Shown here in pieces: positions 33,201 through 39,534 of a DNA stretch of 39,534 bases (within the stretch, counting starts at the first letter, position 1; each line of letters opens with the position of its first letter). The DNA is taken from positions 1 through 39,534 of the forward strand of contig JARLJW010000113.1 in the NCBI GenBank assembly GCA_031290985.1, given 5' to 3'. This stretch comes from Verrucomicrobiia bacterium. GTDB taxonomy: Bacteria > Verrucomicrobiota > Verrucomicrobiia > Limisphaerales > UBA11358. Under the pieces are notes generated by a model, which saw only the letters and a list, made by a program, of their open reading frames with translations, was not told where the DNA came from and ran no database searches. The position numbers and the translations under genes are program-made.

Positions 33201-33806
33201 CGAACTGGTTCCCGGCACCGCCCGCTTCATTAATTGGAACGGGGTGCTGCCACCCAGGGTCTGGCCTATGTTCATGAACATGGCGTAACCGGCGTAAGCC
33301 GCATTCGGCGGGCTGCTGTCGGACGTGAGCCGCGAGCCGCTGGGCGTGTTCACCACCGCCACCGGCAGCCCCTGGCTGGAGTTGGCGCTGCTCACAGTGG
33401 TGGGCGTAAAAACCCAGGTAATTTTAAGCTCGTCGCCGGCATTGACCAGATTCACTTCGCTGCCTTCAGGCGTAAAATAGGTGGTGGATGAAAGCGAAGT
33501 GGTCGGTTGCACCGCCCGCAAATCACTGGGGGCGGGAACCGTCAAGGCCGAGCCGGATGATGAAAACCACGCCGACTCCAGATTGCCATCCCCGTCCGTG
33601 TCCGTGCCATTCTCCGAATACACGGGTGCCGCCGGGTCGGTGCGGGTGCCGTCCTGCCAGGTGTCGTTGACCAGGACGGTTGCCCGGCTCACCACAATCA
33701 TGACCGCCAGCAGGAGAACGATCAAAAGCCCGGGTTTGGGTTGGGAATGATTCGAACGCTGCTTTGCGGGGAACCACGGTCTGGCTTCAACGTTATGAAC
33801 GAACAT
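30201..33806 (-). CDS. Large pectate lyase (PL1) with Ig-like repeats
   Basis: This 1,201-residue exported protein has a membrane/signal segment (27-40). Residues about 45-305 form a beta-rich lectin-like region. Three Ig-like domains follow (about 310-395, 400-482, 488-572; each with LSYQWYYN or ISYQWNKN), then a PL1 beta-helix (about 580-1040), a fourth Ig-like domain (about 1042-1126) and the C-terminal module 'VQASTNLVTW ... RYYRIQLGP'. PL1 signatures are VWVDHCTF (745-752) and DRCVPRLRAGNVHDYN (857-872), containing the catalytic Arg of the RxPxxR class. The enzyme cleaves polygalacturonate by beta-elimination, usually with calcium. It is the first gene of the PL1-GH28-B-GH28-A operon; ATG 33806, no Shine-Dalgarno. 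Confidence 0.94.
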   Translation of the reverse strand: MFVHNVEARPWFPAKQRSNHSQPKPGLLIVLLLAVMIVVSRATVLVNDTWQDGTRTDPAAPVYSENGTDTDGDGNLESAWFSSSGSALTVPAPSDLRAVQPTTSLSSTTYFTPEGSEVNLVNAGDELKITWVFTPTTVSSANSSQGLPVAVVNTPSGSRLTSDSSPPNAAYAGYAMFMNIGQTLGGSTPFQLMKRAVPGTSSALLSSSGSWTALANGVAGGVHGFDGGTQYTFTMTFTRNASSGLDITATMTGGTYNNTGTGTVAFTDTTPNSFAFDTFAMRPSGSASTAAQWDTSLFKVELITANTAPAIDTDPQSQTVLVGQSATFYVLTSGTAPLSYQWYYNNNTPTLLAGATNSTVTLTNLQTTNADNYFVVVTNSFGSVTSAVATLTVNIPNPPSIITQPQDQYISPGGSAIFSVLAGGSEPLSYQWYYNTNTVLTNATDATLTIANVQTGNAGSYSVTISNLAGGITSSNAFLTLNTTPVAPAFSSQPASQIVLVGGIASFNAMANGTAPISYQWNKNGVPIAGATSTALNVTNVQAGDSGSSYTVTASNSVSSVTSSVAILTVTTTVPVANSAYNLTGFAQGTTGGGVIPETDPAYAKVTNALDLATAVLAYNKTGGIKVIEIMTNLDLGWNEIGAAVQNLASTPFTAAATPQLHPRLLTTGVSKMDIKYKNGGLTIFSANGATIRHCTFNIKSTHNVIVRNLKFDEMWEWDEASKGNYDKNDWDFIDIGNGGAVSNVWVDHCTFTKSYDGILDTKAGSSGITISWCRYIGDDGATNTNSWVRQEINFMEQSPGSYPFYNFLRTHGYSVEDIVTIIQAHDKTHLSGQNDLDPNNATITMTFHHLWLGVWDRCVPRLRAGNVHDYNIYVDDTLVLAAKRLRDTRAAALSTANQNTLNNTYSFNPPINGSISTEGGALLVEKSVYIDCLWPLRNNQTDPSNPAYTGKIKSLDSIYQFDGTVVRGNSTDVGSPMGPFQAPIIAFSWNLPGNQLPYAYTPDDPAQLQAIVTSATAGAGAGVLTWGKTNWLKTTYSATAPFIVAQPQNTTNTTGQSVTFTVVVGGTGPLAYQWYFNTNTPVASGTNSALTINNLQTTNAGSYSVVVTNAAGSVTSSNAFLAVSSGAPAKPQVAGIIFSNGIVSLTISGDAGPDYIVQASTNLVTWQSLFTNHLPVLPFNWSDSNAASFIQRYYRIQLGP
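32501..32792 (-). repeat. Repeated Ig-domain coding segments in the pectate lyase gene
   Basis: Positions 32501-32522 and 32771-32792 are an exact 22-bp repeat, with a period of 270 bp matching one Ig domain, and they encode the same SYQWYYN core. Further similar segments occur near 32240 and 30575. Tandem domain duplication is the simplest explanation. Confidence 0.8.
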
Positions 33807-33973
33807 GGTGATGGTGTGTTTTGGAAAAAGAGTGGCTGTGTGGCGACTAATATCCCAGATTATGGAGATTTGTCATCGTGGGGTAGTTGCAATTAACATT
33901 GAATATTCTGCACTCGCTCCCAGCCGGCAATTTCAAAACATGTAATTCCAAAATCCCACCCTGCGCGTGCCGC
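33807..33973 (-). promoter_or_regulatory. Leader/promoter region of the PL1-GH28 operon
   Basis: This 167-bp gap between the GH28-C stop and the pectate lyase start is the only sizeable non-coding stretch before the three-gene pectinase operon, so its promoter is expected here. It is AT-richer around 33880-33910. No clear -10/-35 pair, hairpin or operator palindrome was recognised. Confidence 0.35.
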
Positions 33974-35260
33974 TCATGGCTTCGCGGCTGGCAATGGCAG
34001 GCCCGATACTTCCGCATTTTCCAGCTTCAATGGATCGCCGCCAGCCACCGTCACGGAAACATTTTTCAACTGCACCCCTTTGGCATTGGAAATCAAAAAG
34101 CTTTTGGCTGCGGAGATCTGAACGTTCTCCAGAACGACATTGGAGATGCAACTCTCCGGCAGGCCTGCGATCAATCCCGCCGCCTTCGGGCACGTGGCCG
34201 TCAGGTTGCTGATGCGGATGTTGCGATACACAGGAATGTTGCCGGTTGGTGGCGCGGCATTCGTTCGCGCGCCGGATGCGGGTTTGGCATCCCCGGCGGA
34301 ATTGCCCTGATAAGTGCAGGTGAACGTAATGGCCGGGTTCACGTTCTTCATGCTGATGCCATCACAGAAGATGTTTTCCACGATGCCGCCGCGCCGCGTG
34401 TCTGATTTGATGCGAATGCCGTTTTCTGTGTTCTCAAAAGTGCAGTTTTTCACCGCCACATTGCGCACGCCGCCCGTTGTCTCGCTGCCGATGCTCATGC
34501 CATGGCCATGCAGGAACGTGCAATCCGTCACTGTGATGTCTTCGCTCTGGAAATCATGTCCGGGCATTTTTTTGCCCGCCTTGATGGCGATGTTGTCATC
34601 CCCCACATCAATCTTGCAATGCGTGATGAGCATCCGCCGGCCGCTCGGGTCGATCGCGTCCGTGTTCGCCGCGCGCTCCGGCGCCAGGATGGTCACGTTC
34701 GTCACCACCACGTCCTCACAATCCGCGGGCACCAGGTGAAACTTGGGTGAATTTTGCAGCGTGATGTTTTCCACGCGCAAATTCCTGGTCCGCTCGATGA
34801 CAATCAGGTTCGGGCGTGGCAGCGTGTAGCCGGACTTGATCTGCCGGGCTTTTTCCGCCTCCGGCCACCAGACTGCCCCGGCGCCATCGATCGTCCCCGT
34901 GCCCGTAAAGGTGACATCCGTCAGATCCTTGCCGCTGATGAACGGAATGAAATCGCTCCCCTTCGCCTTCAACCAGTCACCGGGCGTTTTCATGAAATCC
35001 ATCTGGTTCGTGCTCGCCTGCAATGTCGCCCCCGCATCCAATTGGACCGTGGTTTTGGCATGCAAGGTCAGCGGCTGGCTCAGATATGTTCCCGCCGGAA
35101 ACTCCACGGTGCCGCCGGATTCCCTGCAGGCATCCAACGCCTTCTGGATGGCCGCCGTGTCGAACGTCCGGCCATTGCCGGTCGCGCCAAAGTCGCGGAC
35201 GCTGAACGTGGCGGCACCCAAGGGCAGGCCAAGGCATAAAAAAATGGCGACAATTCTCAT
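33974..35260 (-). CDS. GH28 polygalacturonase (GH28-C)
   Basis: This 428-residue protein starts at ATG 35260, where a typical signal peptide begins (MRIVAIFLCLGLPLGAA, cut after about residue 17); the frame open to 35563 overlaps the GNAT gene and is rejected. Catalytic residues are D201 in NTDAIDPSG, D221-D222 in VGDDNIAIKAG, H253 in HGHGMSIGSET, and R283-K285 in GIRIKSD. GHGMSIGSET and NTDAIDP are common in bacterial endo- or broad polygalacturonases. It has no accessory domain. Its own promoter may lie in the 124-bp gap after the GNAT gene. Confidence 0.94.
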   Translation of the reverse strand: MRIVAIFLCLGLPLGAATFSVRDFGATGNGRTFDTAAIQKALDACRESGGTVEFPAGTYLSQPLTLHAKTTVQLDAGATLQASTNQMDFMKTPGDWLKAKGSDFIPFISGKDLTDVTFTGTGTIDGAGAVWWPEAEKARQIKSGYTLPRPNLIVIERTRNLRVENITLQNSPKFHLVPADCEDVVVTNVTILAPERAANTDAIDPSGRRMLITHCKIDVGDDNIAIKAGKKMPGHDFQSEDITVTDCTFLHGHGMSIGSETTGGVRNVAVKNCTFENTENGIRIKSDTRRGGIVENIFCDGISMKNVNPAITFTCTYQGNSAGDAKPASGARTNAAPPTGNIPVYRNIRISNLTATCPKAAGLIAGLPESCISNVVLENVQISAAKSFLISNAKGVQLKNVSVTVAGGDPLKLENAEVSGLPLPAAKP

Positions 35261-35384
35261 TGGAATGACCACAGGATGCGCGAAAAAGCAGCGTTGCGAT
35301 ACGGGGTATTTGGGCAAACCTCGTTGAAATAAATGCACCCGGTGCCATCTGCGGTTCCGGGGCTGATATTTCAAGCCGCCCCGT

Positions 35385-35867
35385 TCAGGAAATGCCGCCA
35401 CCACGCGACATTTCCGCTGGATTGATGCGCAGCAAAACCCAGTCATCCAACGTTTGTGCGCCCAAGCCACGATAAAAATCCAGCGCCCGCTCGTTCCAGT
35501 CCAGGGCAATCCATTCGAACCGCGCGCAACCACGTTCGGCGGCAAGCCCGGCCACCGCCTCAATCAAACGCCGCCCCAGCCCGCGCTTGCGAAATTGCGG
35601 TTGCACATACAGATCGTCCAGCCAGAGGCCCGCGCGGCCGGTAAAACTGGAGAAGGTTGAAAAATAGATCGCATACCCCGCCGGCTCGCCATCCACGCGT
35701 GCCAGCAAAGCCTCCGCCGCCGGTTGCGGACCAAAAAAGGCCGCCTGGAGCGACTCCGCCGTGGCGGTGAACTCATGTTCCAATTTTTCAAACCTGGCCA
35801 GTTCGCGGATCAAGTCCAGCAAAACCGGAATCTCATCGGGCGTGGCCGGAGCCAAGGTTATATTCAT
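35385..35867 (-). CDS. GNAT N-acetyltransferase (spermidine/spermine acetyltransferase-like)
   Basis: This protein is 160 residues from ATG 35867 (an ATG at 35876 adds MCG). The GNAT fold is clear: N-terminal strand-helix (ITLAPATPDEIPVLLDLIRELARFE), the DLYVQPQFRKRGLGRRLIE acetyl-CoA pyrophosphate loop with RKRGLG, and the terminal ERALDFYRGLGAQTLDDW. The 'ELArFEkleHE' opening and WLDDLYV are characteristic of the SSAT-like branch (diamine/polyamine or thialysine acetylation). It interrupts the pectin genes and is probably unrelated to them; it may be co-transcribed with the EEP gene 53 bp upstream. Confidence 0.92.
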   Translation of the reverse strand: MNITLAPATPDEIPVLLDLIRELARFEKLEHEFTATAESLQAAFFGPQPAAEALLARVDGEPAGYAIYFSTFSSFTGRAGLWLDDLYVQPQFRKRGLGRRLIEAVAGLAAERGCARFEWIALDWNERALDFYRGLGAQTLDDWVLLRINPAEMSRGGGIS

Positions 35868-35919
35868 GCCACACATTAAGAATGCCCGGCGTCCCCCGCA
35901 AGCGGAGACGTGCCCATCA

Positions 35920-37428
35920 TCACGGGTACGGCCAGTAGGCGCGGTAAAAACGGTAACGGAAACCCGCCGTGTTCGTGTCCTGGAAAAACATCAGCCCGTT
36001 TGTGTCCGTAAACCCGGAACCGATATTGGTCCACCCGGTCAGGTTGGTTGAGGCTTGAACGCCAAAGGCGATGTTCGTGCTCGAAACGAGTTTGAACTTA
36101 TAATAGCCGTTCGTGATACCGAGCGCGGTCAGCACCGGCGTGGCCGGCGGCGGCACCACGATATTGTAATCCCCGAAGATCGGATAATGATCGCTGCCCA
36201 CGAAAGTGGTGGCGCTGCTCGTGCCGGCCTCTTGCAGGTCGGTGTAAACCGTCGCGGCATCCGGAGTCGTACCCGCCAGGTCGTTCAACGAATGATTGCT
36301 GGCGTCGGTTGCCGTGCTGCCGCGGGTCGTTGACCCGTCGTTGCCGAAAGTCTCGAAGGCGTAAGGGTATTGCGAGGCCGGAAAGTTGGAGACGTCATAC
36401 GGATCGGCCGTGTCGGGAGCCAGTTGGACTCCACCCTTGCTGTTGTATGCGGCGAACATCAAGGCGTTCGGTAGTTGAATATCCAGGCGTGAGGACATCG
36501 TTAATGGTCCTTCCGTCGCATCGTTATAGAGGTAGGTGCTGATATCCGTAGCCGAATTGGTGAAGATGATGGTGGTCGGCGGCGTGGTCTTGGACATCGG
36601 GTCGTAGGCCTGCGTCTGGTTGGTGTTCGCCCAGACGATGCTGGTGTCGCTCCAGTTGGTGCCGTCGGAAGTCACCTGGCCCGTGAGGCATTTGTAGGCG
36701 TTCTCATAGCTGCCGTTGAACAGGTTCCAATCTCCGCCGTACAGAATATGCGCTCCGGCCGGCAGCTTGTATTTTGCATCGCTGCGAACCTCCTGGGCCT
36801 CGGCATAACGGGCATCGCCCGGCGGGTTGTCGGACGAACTCCGCGCATGGCTGACATAAAAATAAAAATCCTCAGCCGTCCCGTAACCCACCGGCCGGAG
36901 CTGATACACCATCGGCCCGCGGGCCGGGCCGGGCGGCGAGTTGCTAATGGAATGGGCCGCAGTATAGCTGCCGTTGGACTGCAGCAGCACCGTGGTTCCA
37001 TCCGGCAGCGCCCGCGCCGAAACGACTTGCACCGAGTTCGTCCGGTAAATGATCCCGTCCGGCCCGCCGCCCGTGTTCGGGTCGGTGGTCTTGTCATAGG
37101 CGTAAGTCCCCGCGCCGTAAATGAGGTTGAGCTGCACCACGAAGTTGGAAAGCGTCGTCGGATTCAATTCCTCACAACTCATCACATCCACCGGCTGCGC
37201 ATTGGTTCCCAGATGATGCAATCCAATCGCTTGAACCACCGTCGGCAGGCTGTGCGCTGAGTTGGTGATGTTGCCGTCATTGCCCCGGTCTTCACAATCA
37301 ATGTTGTAAGAAACGATGCGCAACGTCTTGCCCCAAGCGCCACCGGCACACAGCACCAACGCTGACATCACCGCCAAAATCACCCGGCTGCGATGCAATT
37401 TGACGATGATCTGATATGACGAAATCAT
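35920..37428 (-). CDS. Exported endonuclease/exonuclease/phosphatase-fold protein with C-terminal module
   Basis: This 502-residue protein starts at ATG 37428; the frame extends to 37476 without a better start. A signal peptide (about 12-33, cut near AWG/KT) is followed by an EEP-fold domain (about 34-425): RIVSYNID, the metal Glu in SCEELNP, PDGIIYRTN, YVSHARS, GGDWNLFNGS and GSDHYPIFGDY, which correspond to the standard N, E, H, D-x-N and S-D-H motifs. The C-terminal part carries the 'VQASTNLTGW ... YRFYRAYWPYP' module shared with the pectate lyase and the large repeat protein. Substrate is unknown; extracellular DNA or phosphoester cleavage are options. It precedes the GNAT gene on the same strand. 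Confidence 0.9.
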   Translation of the reverse strand: MISSYQIIVKLHRSRVILAVMSALVLCAGGAWGKTLRIVSYNIDCEDRGNDGNITNSAHSLPTVVQAIGLHHLGTNAQPVDVMSCEELNPTTLSNFVVQLNLIYGAGTYAYDKTTDPNTGGGPDGIIYRTNSVQVVSARALPDGTTVLLQSNGSYTAAHSISNSPPGPARGPMVYQLRPVGYGTAEDFYFYVSHARSSSDNPPGDARYAEAQEVRSDAKYKLPAGAHILYGGDWNLFNGSYENAYKCLTGQVTSDGTNWSDTSIVWANTNQTQAYDPMSKTTPPTTIIFTNSATDISTYLYNDATEGPLTMSSRLDIQLPNALMFAAYNSKGGVQLAPDTADPYDVSNFPASQYPYAFETFGNDGSTTRGSTATDASNHSLNDLAGTTPDAATVYTDLQEAGTSSATTFVGSDHYPIFGDYNIVVPPPATPVLTALGITNGYYKFKLVSSTNIAFGVQASTNLTGWTNIGSGFTDTNGLMFFQDTNTAGFRYRFYRAYWPYP

Positions 37429-37467
37429 TTTGTTAAATGGTGCTTGGTGCGCAGAAACGCCCGCTCC

Positions 37468-37503
37468 TCCGGACATTCTTTACCTTGTTTATCTGTCCGG
37501 ACA
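37468..37503. promoter_or_regulatory. Candidate operator: TGTCCGGACA palindrome with a second half-site
   Basis: A perfect 10-bp palindrome TGTCCGGACA lies at 37494-37503, and TCCGGACA is repeated at 37468-37475, 28 bp away. Both are upstream of the exported EEP gene (ATG 37428). Minus-strand sequence around it offers TTGTTT-like and AGATAA-like boxes that would bracket the palindrome. This is a reasonable place for a repressor or activator site. Confidence 0.3.
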
Positions 37504-37596
37504 ATTTAACAGAAACAAAAATTTGCGCCAAAAAAAAATCGAAGCAATTAACAATATCCGGTGAGCAATGCCGTACCGCTTCCAATCCCTGCTTTA

Positions 37597-38319
37597 TTAC
37601 CAAATATACGGAATGAGCCGGTATCGCGTCCGCTGGCAATACCCGGCGTAGCCGGGCAGGTCCCGGCGCAGGACATTCTCCTCATTGAGCAGGCGGCAAA
37701 CAAGGATGGCAATGACAAGCATGCCGGCAGGTAAAACCACCAGCGAACCCAGGGCTGCTGGCGTGCAAAGCGACTGCACAATGCCCGCGGAATACATGGG
37801 ATGACGCACCCAACGGTAAGGGCCGGTATCCGCAATCGTCTGACCGGCTTCGACCTGGATTATGCTCGCGGCGAAACGGTTCGCAACCAGCACCCGAAGA
37901 AATACATGCTGACACCCCGCGATCAACGCCAGCGATACCAACATCAGCCACCACGGCACCGGCCCCCAAAAGCTCCGCGACCAGCCGAACCGGTGATCCA
38001 GTCCGCATAACACCAAAATCAGGCCAAAGACCAGCTTCATCAACCGCATGATGGTTTTTTGCCGGCCGATCTTCTCCCGGTTTAGCAGCCGGCGTTCAAG
38101 CAACTGCGGATCCAGGCGCTGGAGATAAACCACATGGAACACCGTGGACGCAAGAAACAGGCCGATATAAGCCCAGCCCGGCCAGAACTCCAGCGTGCCG
38201 GCGGAGAGGAACAGCACGGCGATCATGATCAACTGGGCCGGGACGATGCGGAGCACCAGCCGGGTCAGCAGACGCCTGCCTTCCGGCACGGATGCTCGAT
38301 TGGATGCTGGGCGGCTCAC
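37597..38319 (-). CDS. Isoprenylcysteine carboxyl methyltransferase (ICMT)-like membrane protein
   Basis: This 240-residue protein from GTG 38319 has five or so membrane helices (about 24-45, 48-66, 92-108, 121-145, 178-208). The cytoplasmic C-terminal signature GPYRWVRHPMYSAG (about 166-179), followed by EENVLRRDLPGYAGYCQRTRYRLIPYIW, is that of the ICMT/phospholipid methyltransferase family, whose members bind S-adenosylmethionine at the membrane. In bacteria these are generally of unknown substrate. It lies 168 bp upstream of the EEP gene and 75 bp downstream of the lipoprotein gene, all on the minus strand. Confidence 0.93.
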   Translation of the reverse strand: MSRPASNRASVPEGRRLLTRLVLRIVPAQLIMIAVLFLSAGTLEFWPGWAYIGLFLASTVFHVVYLQRLDPQLLERRLLNREKIGRQKTIMRLMKLVFGLILVLCGLDHRFGWSRSFWGPVPWWLMLVSLALIAGCQHVFLRVLVANRFAASIIQVEAGQTIADTGPYRWVRHPMYSAGIVQSLCTPAALGSLVVLPAGMLVIAILVCRLLNEENVLRRDLPGYAGYCQRTRYRLIPYIW

Positions 38320-38394
38320 GCGTTACCGAAGACTGCCAAGCTTGAACATCTGTTGCGTGCCAGTCGTTGATGCTCCTGGCCCTGCCTTGCTCGC

Positions 38395-39384
38395 CTAGTT
38401 CAGTGAATCCAGCTTGATGTTGATCGTCTGATTCACGTGGGTGGTCAGGGTCTGCGGCTGGCTGTAGGGGCCGGTCTTCGCCTTCGGGTTTTTGGGCAGG
38501 AGTATGGCGATCGTCATGTCCTGATTCATCGTGGTATCAATCACTATCCCCAGTTCCGGATCAAACCATGAGGTGCCGGAAGTGTTCCCATCCTTTATGT
38601 TCATGGTCATGCCCATCGGGCCGGTTGGCGTTGCCGTGGAGCCGGACTTGGTTTTGATCGTGCCCGTAAACTCCAGCCGGGCGCAGTTGCGTTTGCCATG
38701 CTTCTCCCAGTTTTGGAGGGTGAAGGTTTGATCCATCACCAGCGTGCCCAGCGGTTCGGCCGGAATTTCCAGTTGCACCGGCCAACTGTCGCCGGGTGCC
38801 ACCGCCTTCGGCGGCAGGAAACGGCTGCTGCTCATCATCTGCTTGAAATAGCCCTCGCTCATCATGCTCTTGAGCGGCGTCATGCCTGCCGCTCCGCCGC
38901 CGGACATGCGGCTCATCATTTCATCCACGCCTTCCATGTGGTCCACGTTGTTGCTGGCGTCCAGGAAAAACTTGAGCTTGGCGCCCACGATCTTGCCGAA
39001 CATGCCGGCCACCGGATTGGTGCTGTCCCCCGCCGACTTTTTGTCCGAGTCATAATCCAGCATTTTTTTGCCGTTCATCTCCATGGCCATGCGGGCGCCC
39101 AAAAATTCCATCTCCACTTCATGGCCGCCATCGGGGTCCGCCTTCAACACGGTCATTGAAAATTTCTGCCCCATGGTCATGTTCTGCTGCATCGGCTGCG
39201 GCTGGCCCGGCACCGCCGTCTCGGTGGTCGCCTTCATGTCCATGTTCTGGACCACATGCTCGCCCAGCGGCCATTTGAGTTTTAACTCCATCGGGCCGGT
39301 CGGCAGCGGGGCCGTGGATGCCTGGTTCAACTTACCAGCCTTGTTGCAACCAGCCACGGCCAGAGCCAGCGCCAAGGCAACCAA
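38395..39384 (-). CDS. Lipoprotein, DUF6263-like
   Basis: This 329-residue protein has a lipobox (LAVAGC, Cys13) close to a TTG start at 39384. The frame is closed by a stop three codons before that TTG, and the signal peptide has no positively charged n-region, which is odd; the true start may be affected by an upstream error or be unusual. The mature part is Met- and Lys-rich with 'LKWPLGEHVVQNMDM', 'DPDGGHEVEMEF' and 'PPKAVAPGDSWPV', features of DUF6263-type proteins of unknown function, probably anchored in a membrane facing the periplasm. Sequence 39385-39534 holds no further gene. Confidence 0.82.
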   Translation of the reverse strand: MVALALALAVAGCNKAGKLNQASTAPLPTGPMELKLKWPLGEHVVQNMDMKATTETAVPGQPQPMQQNMTMGQKFSMTVLKADPDGGHEVEMEFLGARMAMEMNGKKMLDYDSDKKSAGDSTNPVAGMFGKIVGAKLKFFLDASNNVDHMEGVDEMMSRMSGGGAAGMTPLKSMMSEGYFKQMMSSSRFLPPKAVAPGDSWPVQLEIPAEPLGTLVMDQTFTLQNWEKHGKRNCARLEFTGTIKTKSGSTATPTGPMGMTMNIKDGNTSGTSWFDPELGIVIDTTMNQDMTIAILLPKNPKAKTGPYSQPQTLTTHVNQTINIKLDSLN

Positions 39385-39534
39385 GGGAAAAAGTTATCCG
39401 CAGTTGTCAGTTATGCGGAGGTGGACCCGGCGAAACTGATTCTGGAGTTTTCTTTTCCAAAGCACTGAGGCAGGAGGAATGATGGCAACCTCTTGAGAAC
39501 CGTGGGGTTTAATGGAGGTAGATGATCGCCAATG

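Noticed and set aside
35261..35563. N-terminal extension of GH28-C to 35563
   Set aside because: It overlaps the end of the GNAT gene and would bury the signal peptide that starts at ATG 35260.

Overview
The window is GC-rich (about 60%) bacterial DNA that looks chromosomal. It most likely comes from a Verrucomicrobiota member, perhaps of the Pedosphaera/Limisphaerales type. This is inferred from gene content: very large exported proteins built from autotransporter-associated beta-strand repeats, YDG and Ig-like domains and a recurring C-terminal 'VQASTNL..W' module; a MASE1/PAS/HisKA_3 kinase next to a NarL-type regulator; a DUF4450 protein; and almost no Shine-Dalgarno sequences. No rRNA, tRNA, CRISPR array, phage or IS element was seen.

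Layout. (1) 0.1-5.2 kb, minus strand: signalling. A MASE1-PAS-PAS-PAS-GAF histidine kinase is followed by a strong hairpin/T-run, a NarL/FixJ response regulator, and two stand-alone receiver proteins, one of which has lost its phospho-acceptor Asp. (2) 5.3-10.2 kb, plus strand: a cardiolipin synthase-like phospholipase D and a secreted DUF4450 six-hairpin glycosidase-like protein. (3) 10.3-17.2 kb, mostly minus strand: a ParD antitoxin with a frameshifted ParE toxin, phosphoglucomutase/phosphomannomutase, an orphan nuoA, a DJ-1/PfpI protein, and a run of small proteins (DUF6869-like, SUKH/SMI1, a GspF-N/zinc-ribbon chimera, several small membrane proteins, one with an in-frame TGA). Short palindromic repeats fill the gaps of this region. 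(4) 17.5-20.1 kb, minus strand: a DPE2-like 4-alpha-glucanotransferase with two N-terminal CBM20 domains. (5) 20.5-37.4 kb: a pectin-degradation locus. It holds a large exported repeat protein, a fused pectin methylesterase/alpha-beta-hydrolase esterase, three GH28 polygalacturonases, a multi-Ig PL1 pectate lyase and an exported endonuclease/exonuclease/phosphatase protein. An XdhC gene and a GNAT gene sit among them. (6) 37.6-39.4 kb: an isoprenylcysteine methyltransferase-like membrane enzyme and a lipoprotein.

The pectin genes make biochemical sense together. The fused esterase would remove methyl and probably acetyl groups from homogalacturonan, PL1 would cleave the de-esterified chain by beta-elimination, and the GH28 enzymes would hydrolyse polymer and oligomers. 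PL1, GH28-B and GH28-A form a compact operon with 32- and 13-bp gaps. No transporter and no uronate catabolism gene is in the window, so uptake must be encoded elsewhere. Four exported proteins here share the C-terminal module, which may be a lineage-specific surface or sorting domain.
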